This document shows, one piece after another, positions 1-11,752 of a stretch of DNA of 64,000 nt. The position numbers and the translations under genes are program-made. Below the pieces are notes generated by a model that saw only the letters and a program-made list of their open reading frames with translations, had not been told where the DNA came from and did not search any database. Positions within the stretch are counted from its first letter, which is position 1; each line of letters opens with the position of its first letter. The DNA is from Pseudogymnoascus destructans (taxonomy: Eukaryota > Ascomycota > Leotiomycetes > Thelebolales > Thelebolaceae), in assembly GCF_001641265.1 (NCBI RefSeq), contig NW_020167564.1, forward strand, positions 1-64,000, written 5' to 3'.

Positions 1-575
1 GATATTTCGGGTATCCTGTTTAATAAGTCTGAGCCAAATGTTGCCGCCGCTCCTTTGAGGGCACCTTGTAACATCATAACCCGCGCAAACATCTTGTCTG
101 TGGCTGTGGTGTCTGGTCCCCATCGTTTGCCAAGGCTTTCTGCTGCAATTCGCGCAGCCATAATTGAGACTTCGATGTTCTCCGTTGGCTCTCCTGAGAA
201 CGCCGGGACTTTCATTGCGTTTGCCATGTTTGATTCCTCGTCACTATCGTCGTCCGATTCTTCAGAGAGGGATTCGTACGGTGGCTCTAGTTGCTCTTCT
301 GATGAGTGTACTGAGTCGAGTCCTCCTCCAACGTGGGAAAGATCTTCTGGCCTTGCGATTTCGATTTCTTCCGGTGATAAAGGGCTTTGCTGTGATGTTT
401 GATCTTGCGAGGGGAATCTATGTGGTGGCGGGGTGTGTAGCGGTTCGTCAACAATGTCCTCTTCACGTGGTGCTGGTCCTGCCTCAGAGTCTGCTCCTGT
501 CTCTTGGGGCGTGGACTGCGCGTCCTTCTGTTCTTCTGGAGAAGACACTTTGGGTGGTTGGCGGTTGACACCGTC
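1..575 (-). CDS. Retroelement Gag-like protein, partial at left edge
   Basis: On the minus strand one frame is open from position 575 to the window edge. It starts as an acidic, Pro/Ser-rich stretch. From Met at 227 it becomes a folded-looking segment, with MANAMKVPAFSGEP and later ARVMMLQGALKGAAATF, which resembles the front of fungal retrotransposon Gag proteins (target peptide, then a helical segment with a 'LKGAA' motif). A TAA at 576-578 closes the frame upstream, so either translation starts at 227 or an upstream exon or frameshift has been lost. No LTR, zinc knuckle or pol is visible here. The family call rests on general resemblance only. It could also be ORF1 of a LINE. Confidence 0.38.
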
Positions 576-1630
576 TTATCCTTCTGTTTTGGATAGCGGA
601 AAGTGATGACGTAGTTGAGTGGTGGGGATCGACTGTTCCTTCCCGTTTGGTTTCAGCAATAGGGCGCTCCTTCTGCCTTCTGGGTTGGGGTCGCGGCCTC
701 CAACTTGCAGTTGCTGTCCAGTGCGTTGTCTCTTCGTGCCTTCCTCTGCCCCTTGTTTACTCCGACTGGGAGTCTTGGGCCAAGGTCGTCAAGTTCGGAT
801 TGACTGATAGGTTTTCGACTTCGATGTCAGCCGGTGGCTCTTCTCTCCTCGTGAGAGTATAATGTAATCTCTTCTCTTGCTTCTGCAAGACACAGCGCTC
901 CTGACCTTCGGAGGTCCTTCGTCTGTTGCTCTCGAGGCTGACGGTGCTTGATCTTCCGGAGATCTCTGGTGTAACGATGTTCACGGGGTCGTTCAGAAGC
1001 CGTTATGGTAAGAATAGTTGCTCTTAGTAAAAGGTTGGATTCATCCCGGATTAGGCCCCCAAGTGTAGCCTACGGAGCAACATGGAATAATGTGTAACGG
1101 TGATAACGATGACGATCGTATTACTATTCTTGATGATGCTCTGAAGAAGAGACAATCGGCTATCCGATGTTCCATCTATACTACGCTATGTCACGTGTTG
1201 GTTCACATCTCCCTCATGGAGCTGATCACCATCTGTTATCTTATCTAATCTAATCTAATCTTATCGCACCGATTAGATTTTTCGATCTTGGCATTTTCGA
1301 TAGAACCGGCAACGTCATCCTCCAACGCCGCACAAAACTGGTCTTCCCCATCCAACTTCAGCATTCTATACCTTCTTATTTGGTGATCTAGAGTTCCCAT
1401 GACTCCGCGACTATATAACTCAGCAACTTTGCCACTGATCGTGCGGATTGGCTTCGGCCGCGCCGTGCCTGTGTAACCTCGAGGCTACACTCCCAGGTCC
1501 CGAAAGAGGTGACTGGGGCGGATTTGGCAGGGCCCTGAAGCATCATAACGCGTACAGATCGTGTCACCGCACCCAGAACTTCGTGTCATATAAACACACA
1601 AACTCACAAATTTCCCGCTCTCACTCGGCG
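576..1630. other. Intergenic; no supported gene
   Basis: Short frames on both strands look like chance. A 75-codon minus frame at 757-984 might be an upstream part of the Gag-like element, but nothing ties it to that frame. Near 1237-1262 there is a short run of TAATC repeats. A TATA-like CTATATAACT lies at about 1409-1418, roughly 215 nt upstream of the MFS start codon, and is a candidate promoter element. Confidence 0.5.
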
Positions 1631-3338
1631 ATGAGTCGCAAACCCATCGTGGCGGGCCTCAATCGTCGCCAGTCCTCGACCCCACACTACCAGACTTTCC
1701 CCACAGCCCCTCCACGAACTCGCGGGAATGCGCTCTCGTCTCCCTTCGACTCCTCCCATGACCAAGATAGAGTATCCAATGCCGACGACGACCAGCATAA
1801 CAACCACAATCATGAGTCGCCGCTTCCGCGCCGCCAGCTCGCCGTTCTCGCTATCATCGCCCTGGCCGAGCAAACTGCGCTGAACTCCATCTCCCCCTAC
1901 CTCCCACAGATGGTGGCCTCTTTCCCCTCAACAGACACATCACGAATCGGTCTATATGTCGGCGCAATCGCCTCGTCGTTTGCTGCCGCGCAACTCCTCA
2001 CGAATTACTTCTGGGGCTCACTCTCCGACCGCATCGGGCGCAAACCAGTTATCCTCCTCGGTGCCATCCTCACGGCTGCGGCATTCGTAGGGTTCGGGTT
2101 CTGCACAAAGCTATGGCATGCGATCCTTGTGCAAGCTATAATGGGAATTGTAAACGGGAATCAGGGACTCATCAGTACGTGTCTGGGCGAGATCACGGAC
2201 CGCTCAAATCAAGGCCGCGCTTTCGTCTGGCTGCCCGTCATCTACGGTGTAGGCGCCATCTCAGGGCCGGCACTAGGCGGATTGTTAGTGCAAGGAGAGT
2301 CCAGTGCGAAGAAACCATCCTACCCGTTCTTACTCCCGAATCTGGTTGCGGCTGTCATACTGGTGGTGGAATTTACAGTTACCCTGATATTCCTCGAAGA
2401 GAGCCTCGAGGAGGCCAAAGACCTCCCACCGCTACAAGACAGAGTCAGAGCCTTCTTCTCATGGATGTGGCAGTTCGCCTCCGGTGCCATCCGCCCAACC
2501 TACACCCGACGCGGTCCCCTCCACCACCACGGCCACCGCCGAGTCCACTCCCATAGCTCTACCATCTCGAGCACAAGCAGCACCTCCCCCTCCTCCTCCC
2601 TCCTCCATGACATCTTCGCTGGCCCATATACCTCCATCCCCATCAAAAGACCCCCTCAGCGGCACCACCCTCCTCCTCCTATCCACCTACTTCGTCTTCC
2701 AGCTCTCCAACGCATCCTTCAACGCCCTCTACCCCGTCTTCGCCTTCGCCGACCCCCCACTCGGCCGCAATATCCCCGCCCGAGATATTGGTTTCTCTCT
2801 CTCCGCCGCCGGTGTCGCTACAATTATGTTCCAGGTCCTCATCTTCGGCCGCCTACGCGACAAGATGGGGAACAAAGCGACATACCGCGCGGGCCTGGGC
2901 TTATTCGCCGTTGCCCTCCTCGCAACCCCGACCGTACCATTCGCAGACTCTAAGCCGCCATTCAAGTTCCTCACAGGACACATGTGGATGTGGGCACACC
3001 TCTCCCTCGTACTCCTCGCCAAGACAGTAGCATCCGTAGGCGGCCTCTCCAGCGCCCTCCTGCTCATCACCAATTCAGCCCCTGAACCAGAGTGTCTAGG
3101 CGCTCTGAACGGGTTGGCGCAAACGCTTAGCTCTGCGGGGCGGGGGGTAGGCCCCGTGATGGCAGGCGGATTATTCAGCGCTGCACCGAAGAATGGGAGG
3201 AGTGGTGGTTGGATCCCATTTGGGGTGTTTGGGGGTGTCGCGGTGCTAGGGTTCGTGGCAAGTTGGGGGATTCGGGGCGAGGAGTTGGAGGGAGAGGAGT
3301 GGGATGAGGGTGAACATGATGAGGAAGAGGTGTTATAG
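1631..3338 (+). CDS. MFS transporter (DHA1-like), with an apparent frame break
   Basis: A major facilitator superfamily membrane transporter, probably a drug or small-molecule/proton antiporter. Start Met at 1631 (MSRKPIVAGL) is chosen over an in-frame Met at 1448 because the intervening 61 residues look like leader sequence. The N-terminal half has six hydrophobic segments, MFS motif A (GSLSDRIGRKP, about residue 127) and a Gly-Pro motif C-like helix (GVGAISGPALGG). The hydrophilic central loop is Pro/Ser/His-rich. The C-terminal half (helices 7-12, from GTTLLLLSTYFVFQL) lies in a different frame (2484-3338). The switch falls between about 2484 and 2660 and I found no good GT..AG intron there. 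It is therefore a frameshift, a sequence error or an unusual intron. The protein ends in an acidic tail. Substrate unknown. Confidence 0.75.
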
Positions 3339-5393
3339 TGTGGTATATTGGACGATGGGTGCGGAGGTATTCGCGACGACGGACGTGCATGGATTCTGGG
3401 TGCAAGGCCATTGATTTTTGGCAACTTGGACACAGCCACAGCCACAGCCAGTCCGAGCGAAATGAACCGTTAATGGTGGACTACGAAAGTCATTCTATCC
3501 ACCATACACCGACCTATCAGCAAATTAAACACCCCATTCCCCACAAAGCAGTGGCTGCAAGATTACCGCAACTATACCAGGTTCCTCGGTTGCTTCTTGA
3601 ATGAGGCATAGATTAGTACCCTTTCACTGCGCAGTGCAGGGAGGCCGATTTGTCAGCCCAAGTCCAAGTGCAGAGCCGCCCTCCACGCAGGCAGCGACTT
3701 AAGGCAAGAGAAACTAGAACCATGGACGACGTCGCGTTCCATCTCACTGAGCTAAAAGTTTTAAGGACCAGAAATGTGAAGCTACTGCTGGGAGCAAAGA
3801 AAGCAAGTGGCTCAACCGTACATTGCTAAATTTTAGAGCGAATCAATTATGATATAAATATTCAGCTTAGCTTTGAGCAAGGGCGATGAGTATATTATTA
3901 TGGGTATATAGCTTAGAATATGAAAAACATACATATATACCTCACGAAGGATTCGCTAGGAGGTGAACCCTTTGGCCATTGATAAAAAGGTAACTGCTAA
4001 TAACATGCTTCTGCGTTGGCTCTCGGAACGCAAAGCCGATCAACAACCTCTCCTCGACCTTGTACGCGACCTTTCTTAAAGTGCACAAGTCCGACACGTA
4101 CGAACACTTCCTCGGGTGCCCGTGTCGGAGCAGAATGGAGACATGGGAGCGGCACAGATAGATGGTTGAATTAATTCAAATGTTCTCCATTGAGACATCG
4201 ATTAGCCATACATTTACTATAATTACACGTGTAGAGGGACGCCGCCACTCTATTTCTCCATCCTCTCTACTCCCTCTCCATCCTCTCCCTTCTCTCTGCC
4301 TCCTCCTCCTCCTCGGCCTCCACCTGAATGATAGCTGCAATAGCCGCTTCGTGTTGGCGGCGGCTAGCGATGCGCCCCTTTCTGCTCTGTATGAGCAGTC
4401 GTACAGTGGGGAGTGGACGGGCGAGGGCGCGAGCGCAAGGGCGAGACGACGCGGGGTTCAGGCGCAGGAGAGGCGACGCGGACTTGGTTATGGTTGGCAG
4501 ACGAGACACTCCCCGTCTGGAGTCCTCGTTTTACTCCCCTCTGGAGTCCTCGTTTTACCCCCTTTTCCAAAACATCAACCATGGCACTTGCTGGAAACAT
4601 TTGTGAAGGTGATCCAAGCGGTACTAACCCCGCATACACCCCCCTCACTGCTTCTGCTCATCCTGACTTACACCTGTCTCACTCTCGCGGCACCTAGCGT
4701 CATGCTAAACAACTTTTTTTCGGTATCCACTCGCTTTACCCTTGATCGCTTCTCTAGCCCTTCTTTCTTCATTGGTATCTTTTCCGATGTTGCAGTCTCT
4801 GGCCGAACTCAGCATAGGCTTTTATACCACGGGTAAATGGACTTTTTACGGCGAATTTCGCAGCCGTACCATTTCACAGTATCATCGAAATACTCCATCC
4901 CCTCCAACTTGCTTCAAGTTATCAATCATCCAAAAACCACGACGCACTAGCATATAGCGCACACGAACACCACTCTCGATTCAACACACTTCATTTCACC
5001 CCCCCCCCCCCGAATCTACAAAATACCCCTCTTCCAAACGCCGAAACCCACAATCCCTAGCTCCCCTCCCTTTCCTAGCTTCCAAATAGATAGATACTCG
5101 GCAGGGGTAATATATGCGGGATGAAAAATCCAACCCCGCCATTTCCTCCTCTTTTCATCCATCCATCCTCTCTTCCATATCGTCGATTTTCGTTTATTCC
5201 CTACCAGGGTATTACCATATCTCATCCCCCACATTCGTCATCTATCATCCAAAGCCCCTGCCCCAACCCCCCCACCAATTCATCACTCTTCCTCCCTCCA
5301 ACCACAGCGCTAGGGTCCAGCCCCATCCATCCATCCATGCATCGGCGCCGCGCCTTTTTTTATTTACTGTGCTCAGGCAGGAGGTATGCCCCA
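3339..5393. other. Intergenic, 2 kb, no supported gene
   Basis: Several overlapping frames (4162-4836 and others) have no recognisable domain and mutually exclusive compositions, so I do not call them. A 25-bp unit containing CTGGAGTCCTCGTTTTAC is directly repeated at about 4510-4558. A tRNA-like A-box sits on the minus strand near 3745. C-runs occur at 5000-5010. Sequence just below 5394 is presumably the 3' UTR of the chitin synthase regulator. Confidence 0.5.
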
Positions 5394-8335
5394 TTACATC
5401 ACCGCGCACTCGCCCTCATTCTGTTTCCCCACCTTGCTACGCGAGATGCGCTCGCGGTTCGGGAGGCCCTTGCCGCCTGAGCGCTTCAGCTCCTCGAGGC
5501 GCTCCCGTGCTTGCGGGAAGTTCTGGGCTGGTTGGTGTTAGTCTTGTTCAACAAAAGACGCAAGGGATAAAATTCACTCACCAGCAGCTCTCCAATACCA
5601 CCGCTTCGCCCCCTCAATATCCTGCGTGCTCCCAATCCCCATCTCCGTAAAATACCCCATCGCATACTCCGCCTTCGCCAGCCCTGCCATCGCCGCCTTG
5701 CGCGCCCACAGATACGCCTCCGTATCACTCTGCGCCAGGATCATCTGTCCGCTGCGCTCATCCTTCGCACCAGTAAGATACCACCCACTGAGCGCCAACT
5801 CGCTCTGGTGCTCTTCCTGCACCGCAGCGCGGGAGTACCACTGGATACTCTCCTTGGGGTTGATAGCCAGCCCGAATAGCCCGTACTCGTGCGCGGCGCC
5901 CAGACGGAACTGGCTGAACTTGTACCCCAGCTCGGCCGCCTGCTTGAACAGGGTAAGACTGTACGCCTCGTCGCGAACCACGCTGGTGTCCTGGCTCTGT
6001 GACGCGGAGAAGAGGAGTGCCAGCTCGTGCAGCGCGTGGGGATTCTCGGCGTCCGCAAGGTCTGCGGCACGCTTGAGCCACATCTCCGCTTCGCGCATGT
6101 TCTTCTGCTGCCCGAGGAGGCCCTTCAGTTGGATCATACCCATCTTGTACATGGCTGGGGGGTCACCCAGGGTTGCGGCGCGCTTGTACCATTGCATCGC
6201 CTTCAGTGGGTCCTTGCGCGTCCCGCCGCCGTCTTCTTGCCCGATCTCACAGCACACAGCTGTCCGGTACGCTGCTTGCGCATGGCCCGCCTTGGCAGCG
6301 GATTGGTACAGAGTGAAAGCTTGGGAGGGTGAGGTCTCCAGTCCCAGCGCGCCACGCCCGTAGCAGTCGGCAAGGAAGAACATGGCGTCCATGTTTGGGA
6401 TCGCGACCATCTTCTTGAGGATCTTGTGCGCCTCGATGACCCAGCGCTCACGTGTCTTGGCACGCGTCTTCGGGTCAGGGATCGTGGCGGCGAGTGTCTC
6501 GGAGGCGAGGACCAGCTTACGCGCTAGGACAAGCTGCATGGCTTCGTCCATGGGGTTGTTGCTTACCATGGCGCGCAGGCGCTCCAGCTCGGCTGGCGTG
6601 ACGATCATCTCGGTTTCAGGTTCTGCGGGTGGCGCGGGCGTGGACGTGGTGGAGGGGTAGCTCGACGGGGCGGTGTGTCCGGAGGCAATGCTGGGGTTGT
6701 AGTTGCGGACTGGCGGGGGCTTGTTGTTCATCTGGTTGGCGGCTGGCTGTTGGTGGCCAGGTCTGTATGGTGCTGGGTGTGCTGGTAGACCACCTAGTCC
6801 GGTGGCTGCTACTATGTGTCAGTTGTATGAATTAAGTACGTTGTGGTATTCCTACCTCTTCCGCCAGCCCCAATGTTCTCAGTCGCCGACCGGGCAGGTG
6901 GCCCGAACCCTTGGTCTTGGCCATTTCCATTCGCATAGCCGTTGTGAGGTCCTTGAGGCTGTCCATTATACTGCTGCTGCTGGCCGTATCCATCGTCCTG
7001 GTATCCTTGGCCTTGGTTACCTTGGCGATGTGAGTAATCATCCAAGCCTGGAGAGGCAGCAACACCATAAACGACGGACTGGGCTTCTGCACCCGCGCGA
7101 GCATCAACAGACTTTTGATAGCTCACTTGCGAGGCAGCCCCTTGAAGAGGGAGAATATTAGAGCGTTCGTCGGACTTACCTAGTCTAGATTGATCTAAGG
7201 ACATGGAACGGTTGTGGGGATCTTGAGCTGTTCCTGTTAGACTGTGATAATCGGTTGAGGGGACAAGGCATACCACTACTGTCGAAATAATGATCATAAA
7301 GGTCGATAACACTATCATGCCCCTGGCGGCCATTGCCTTGCTCATATCCGGCAGTACCGTATCCATCATCGTAACCACCACCCTGTGGAAGAGGCGGCTG
7401 CATGTATGAGCGTTGCGGGGGACCTGGTCTGTCTGACGACGCGGTCGCGGGTCTGGGAATCCCTCGGCCAGCCGAGCCATTGTAGGGTGCGCTACCGCCG
7501 CCTGGTGCTTCAAGTGGGTATTGCTGACCGTTCGCATTGAAACCTGTTCGAATAGGTGAGGTTGGGGTGCTTGCTGCATTGGTCTGGTCATAGCCACCTT
7601 GCCCATATCCGTCATTCCCTGGCCCCCTTCCATATCCCTGCTGTGGCCCTTCCCGGCCTTGTGGTGGGTATCCTCCCCGTGATGGAGCCGGTCGTCGGTC
7701 ACCACCATTTATATCTACGCCAGCAAACTGCTGCGCCAGCCCGTCCACTTGCGGTGCTCCCGGACCGGGCATCGGTTTTCGCGCAACTCCTGTTCATTAT
7801 CAGTAGCCGCTTCCGTGCAAAGAAAGGCAGAACACTCACTACCTGGATCTGAGCCCCCGGGCTCCCCCCCTCCCCTCCCCATGTTAGCCCCCGGCGGTCC
7901 ATCCTGCCCTTGGTATCCCCTGCTATCGCCTCGTGGTGGAGGCGCATTTCCTCCCCCGCCATATCCTCTGCTATCTCCTCTCGGCGGCGGCTTCTGCGCG
8001 TAGAGGTCCGGGCCTACTCGTCCTCCGCGGCCTTGCGCCCTCGGGTCACCACCCCCGCCGTTCGGGTACCCTCCTCCTGATGGGTAGTTCTGGTTCTGTG
8101 GTGGATATCCCCTCGGTGGCCCTTGGCCTCCTCCTCCCCCTCCCCCGCGCGCATTCGGCGGCGGCTGCTGGTATCCCTGGTCGTAGCCGTTTCCGCCTCC
8201 GTTTTCATAGCCGTAGTTGTCTTGCTGGTACTGGCCTCCTCCCCCTCCTCCGCCTCCGCCTCCCCCTCTCGGCCCATAAGCCTGGTATTGCTGCGGTGGT
8301 CGCCCGTCGTTAGGACGGCCCTGGTTGTACGCCAT
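5394..8335 (-). CDS. Chitin synthase regulator, Skt5/Chs4-like (Sel1 repeats, CaaX box)
   Basis: Predicted activator and targeting factor of a class IV (Chs3-type) chitin synthase at the plasma membrane. I read six exons: 8335-7840, 7789-7274, 7233-7180, 7140-6856, 6811-5582 and 5527-5394 (904 aa). All junctions keep frame and have GT..AG ends; introns are only 39-54 nt. Residues 1 to about 450 are disordered, rich in Gly/Pro/Gln/Tyr. From about 575 to 865 there are tandem Sel1 repeats (for example AAKAGHAQAAYRTAVCCEIG, AMQWYKRAATLGDPPAMYKM). The last exon reads NFPQARERLEELKR and ends Cys-Ala-Val-Met, a CaaX prenylation box like that of yeast Skt5. The 39-nt intron 7141-7179 has a length divisible by three and could be retained. 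The acceptor at 6809-6814 is a tandem TAGTAG. Divergent from cbp4. Confidence 0.88.
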
Positions 8336-8966
8336 TGTGTGTTCTGGATTCGAGCGCGGCGTGTGTGGGAAGTTGCGGTGTTGCGACCAGCGTTGTGACG
8401 GACGAAGTTGGGACGACCTCGGTGGTCAGGTGCGTCGAGTATGATGCTGTGTGGTGGTCGTAAAGCAACCCCTCGTGTGTGCTTTTCTGTTTTGCCCCGG
8501 GGACTTGAAAGTGGAGGTTTGTGGAGGATGACTGGAATGGTGCCACTTGACCCTGAAAAAGGCTGAAAAGGGTGGAGGTAAGTTACAGATGGGGGGGTCA
8601 GGCAGTAACGCAACTGTACGAAACGCCGTGCCCTCCATGTCCGCTATCCCATCCAACACCAACCAACACCAACCAAACACGCCCAAACTACTTTTACCCA
8701 ACTATGCGCGCGGCTATAGCTTCTTCCTCTTCTTTACACATGGTTCGAGTTTCGAGTGCGAGTCTTTCCCAGCGGCCGTCTCAGCCTCGTCTTAAGCTCA
8801 ATATACTCGTAATTACGGTGTCCCAGTTAGACCACCCATGTAGTTTATTATATACTACTATCGTCCTACATCATCACGATTTATTTTGTTTATTTAACTT
8901 TAACTTATACTCCCACATACTCACCCCTCTCCCTCCCCCCACCAATTATTCCCCCCCCCTTTCACA
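8336..8966. other. Divergent promoter region between chitin synthase regulator and cbp4
   Basis: The two start codons are 631 bp apart on opposite strands, so regulatory sites for both must lie here or in the UTRs. Pyrimidine-rich tracts run up to the cbp4 ATG, a common feature of fungal core promoters. No specific factor site is recognised. Confidence 0.45.
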
Positions 8967-9543
8967 ATGGTTCGCAAGGCCCCGAAGCCCACGCCCTGGG
9001 GCATGTACGCCAAAATGACTATCGGGTTCGTCCTTCTTCATCCCCCCTGCCCCTCCCTCTCCCCACAAGACCCAAGCTAACCCCCTCCCCCCCCCCCCCA
9101 CAGCGGCGCAATCCTCTGCATCGGCGGCCCCGCCCTCACCATGTGGCTCACGCCCACCGAAGAAGAGCTCTTCGCCCGCTACAACCCCGAGCTACAGCGC
9201 CGCTCGCTCGAGAACAGGCAGCAGAAGCAGGAGGAGTTTGATAACTTCGTGACGCGGCTGAAGGAGTATAGCAAGAGTGATAAGCCGAGTGAGTGCCCAT
9301 TATCCGCTTATCTGGCTGGAGGGAGGGAGGAGGGAGGATGATAGGACAAGGGCTAATAACTCCATAGTCTGGGAAGCAGCAGCGGAAATGGAGGCGAAGA
9401 AGAAGAAGATCGCCGATGCCGTGCGCCTAGCCGAGCAGAAACAGGCTGAGCAGACGAAGACACCCCTACGCGGCGTCGTTGATGCCATCGAGGCTGCACG
9501 CAATGAGGAGGGCGCTGAGGGGAAGGTGGATGTCAAGAGGTAA
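8967..9543 (+). CDS. CBP4: Cbp4, cytochrome bc1 complex assembly factor
   Basis: Small mitochondrial inner-membrane protein needed to stabilise newly made cytochrome b during assembly of respiratory complex III. Three exons: 8967-9025, 9104-9288 and 9368-9543, giving 139 aa. The first intron has a GCTAAC branch site and a long C-tract before CAG. The second uses GTGAGT. The N-terminus is short and basic (MVRKAPKPTPWGMYAKM). It is followed by one membrane segment (GAILCIGGPALTMWLTP) and the family signature TPTEEELFARYNPELQRRSLE. The rest is a charged, Lys/Glu-rich helix typical of Cbp4 in filamentous fungi. Order and length match the family. Confidence 0.9.
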
Positions 9544-10602
9544 ATACGTCCAGAGGGTGATTTGGGAAGGCACGGAGACAGAGGCGTGGGAACAGAGGCG
9601 CGGCACCCGGATTGGGTGGGTGTGAGATTATATGAGGAGGCCTGTGTATGATACTGGGAGGATGTGTATTATATGGGTGCGGATCGCCCGCGGTGGAAGA
9701 GTGTATGGATAGGTGGGTGAGCTATGTGATACGGACCGGCGCGCGGCGTCTGGGGATATTTCGGATGGGCATCTCAGCCATGAATTGTTTGGGGGGTTGG
9801 ATCTATGACTTGTGGTCTGAATATAATTCCACTTTTAATGAGGATTTAGGCAGTGTTTGGGGGTCATGGAGTGCTTGATTATGAGTGAACGATTATGGGG
9901 TGCGTGGTTGTGGAGTGTTTGATGGCGAGGTGAATAATAGAGAATTTATGGCTATGAAGCGCCTAATCATGAAGTTGCATAATACGAACTCTGTTTGAAA
10001 CCCGTTCTCGTATGGTCATAGAAGTAATTCCAAGGAGTTTTCTCCGTGCCATGGCGGTTGTGGTTGTGGTAGAAATAGGACGGTAAGAAGCAGGACCCTG
10101 GAGACTATTTGATAAGGTGGTCTCAGGGGTGGGCTTGGATGAGATGGAGGGGTAGATATATCTGCCAGACAAAAACCGAACAAGCCCAGTCACAAATTTC
10201 AAGGGTGGTAGACTGTTTCTTTCCGCACAGAACACATCAAGGCAGGGGCTTGGGTGGGATGGAGGGGTAAATATATCTGCAAACAAAGGCGGAACAAGCC
10301 CAGTCACAAATTTCAAAGACAGTCGACTGTTTCCCTTCCACACAGAACACATCAAGGCAGAGTCGCCGGTTCGGCTGTCGATAAAATAGCTCGGGCTTGT
10401 TGTTTCTCTAATCGTATATCGGGCCCGTATCCCGTCTCGCATTCCTATCACATCCACATTCACAAAACCGCAAGTAGTCCCGCATACACGTATCAGACTT
10501 GCATTGAACAACAGCTACAACAGCTACTATGCGCATCCAGCAAGCCCCGTATCACGTAAAAATTCCCAGCCCGAGTAGTCCCAAACCCATCGTCCCAACG
10601 AT
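9544..10602. other. Intergenic between convergent cbp4 and rpl24
   Basis: No gene is supported. G-rich sequence follows the cbp4 stop. An imperfect tandem duplication (10131-10360) is listed separately. The 182-codon minus frame at 9963-10511 contains both repeat units and has no protein resemblance. Confidence 0.5.
10131..10360. repeat. Tandem duplication, two units of about 115 bp
   Basis: Units 10131-10245 and 10246-10360 share the order GGGCTTGG...GATGGAGGGGTA...ATATATCTGC...AACAAGCCCAGTCACAAATT...CACAGAACACATCAAGGCAG. They differ by scattered substitutions, so the duplication is not very recent. Function unknown. Confidence 0.8.
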
Positions 10603-11349
10603 TTAGCGGGTGTTGGCGGCCACCTTAGCCTGAGCTCCCTTGGAGCCCTGCTTGCTCGTGATCCTCGATCCTCCCTTGGCAGCGTTCGCAGCGGTCTTGG
10701 CCTTGTTGGCCTTCTTTGCCGACTCGGCAGCGGACTTCTTCTCCTTGCCGGACGCGATGGCGGCCTTGCGGGCAGCCTCACGCGCCTCGGGGCGTTGTGT
10801 GCGGCGCTCCTTGATCACATCGAGCGAGGCGCCGACAATGGCACGCTGGCTCTTGACGGTGCGGCGCGAGCGCTTCTTGGCGACTTCCTGTAGTTCGGCT
10901 GCGGTTAGCTTCCTCTTCTTCTTCCTATCCTTCCCATCTGCGCCGGGATTGCGCCTTCGGAGTGCTGCGTACCTCGGAGATACCCTTCTTGTGTTGTCTG
11001 CGGAAGAGGACGGTCCATGCGATACGGCGGGGGTTCTTGCGCTGGAGGAACAGGGACTCGGACTTGCCCTTCTGGAAACGGAAGATCTTGCTGTCGCCGC
11101 GGACGTAGATCTTACCCTGCAACACGTAAAATTGTCAGCCTTTCTGTATAACCTGAGATGTGTGCCCTCCCTCGCGGACGGCTGTGTGCTCTCCTTCAAT
11201 CGTCCAGCCCGGAGCGACGACGCGGATTCGCCCCTCGTCATCGCGGCTTCCACCTCTCTGCGTCATGGATTTGGGAGGGGATCGGATTGTATGTGTACCT
11301 TTCCAGGATAGATCTTCGTGCCGGAGAAGGTGTCGTCGTAGGTACGCAT
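10603..11349 (-). CDS. rpl24: 60S ribosomal protein eL24 (L24)
   Basis: Structural protein of the large cytosolic ribosomal subunit. Three exons: 11349-11299 (MRTYDDTFSGTKIYPGK), 11116-10973 (GKIYVRGDSKIFRFQKGKSE to HKKGISE) and 10887-10603 (EVAKKRSRRTVKSQRAIVGA onward), 159 aa in all. The first intron is 182 nt and the second 85 nt with a CTAAC branch. The N-terminal zinc-ribbon region of eL24 has lost most of its cysteines, as is usual in fungi and animals. The C-terminus is a long basic Ala/Lys helix. The gene is divergent from trm44, with 403 bp between start codons. Confidence 0.95.
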
Positions 11350-11752
11350 CTTGATTTATTTCCTCCGACTGTGTTGTTAGGTGTCGATGGCTGCCGGCTG
11401 CTGGCGTCGTTGTCGTTGGCCTCGCGAGATTTCCGTCTGCCCATGGTGGACTTAGGGCAAATGTTCTCGCTTATGAAATTATGCACTAGCCAATTAGCGC
11501 CAAGAGCCTCAAGAGGTTCGGTTCAATGCCAGGGTCGGGGCGGAAAGTCTTGGCAACGCGGAACACCAAAGAGAGATCGAAAATATCTGCGAAGTCACGT
11601 TTTTCATATCTGGTGGTTTTATGGTAGTGTAGGAATCATCTATTCACAATTTTACAACTAATTGATTTGGGCTCGGCCAATTTTAAGGGCATATCACTTT
11701 TCTCCGTCCGCTTCTGAAAGTTCATGCATGGAAATACCGACTGTCGGGCTTC
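11350..11752. other. Divergent promoter region, rpl24 / trm44
   Basis: Only 403 bp separate the two start codons, so a ribosomal protein gene and a tRNA-modification gene share one upstream region. No binding site is recognised with confidence. Confidence 0.4.

Noticed and set aside
2729..3445. 238-codon minus-strand frame opposite the MFS gene
   Set aside because: Antisense of a C-rich third-position coding region, a common source of long shadow frames.
3700..3770. tRNA-like A-box (TAGCTCAGTGAG) and a weak B-box-like GGTTCTAG on the minus strand
   Set aside because: The boxes are only about 20 nt apart and no acceptor or anticodon stem can be formed. At most a relic of a tRNA-derived SINE.
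4162..4836. 224-codon plus-strand frame and several overlapping frames
   Set aside because: Low-complexity Leu/Ser/Arg composition, direct repeats inside, competing frames on both strands and no recognisable motif.
9963..10511. 182-codon minus-strand frame
   Set aside because: Translates the tandem duplication (GLVPPLFADIF / GLVRFLSGRYI) and ordinary intergenic DNA. No homology recognised.
10640..11311. 223-codon plus-strand frame opposite rpl24
   Set aside because: Shadow of the ribosomal protein exons and introns. Its Ala/Leu-rich content mirrors the Lys/Ala codons of eL24.
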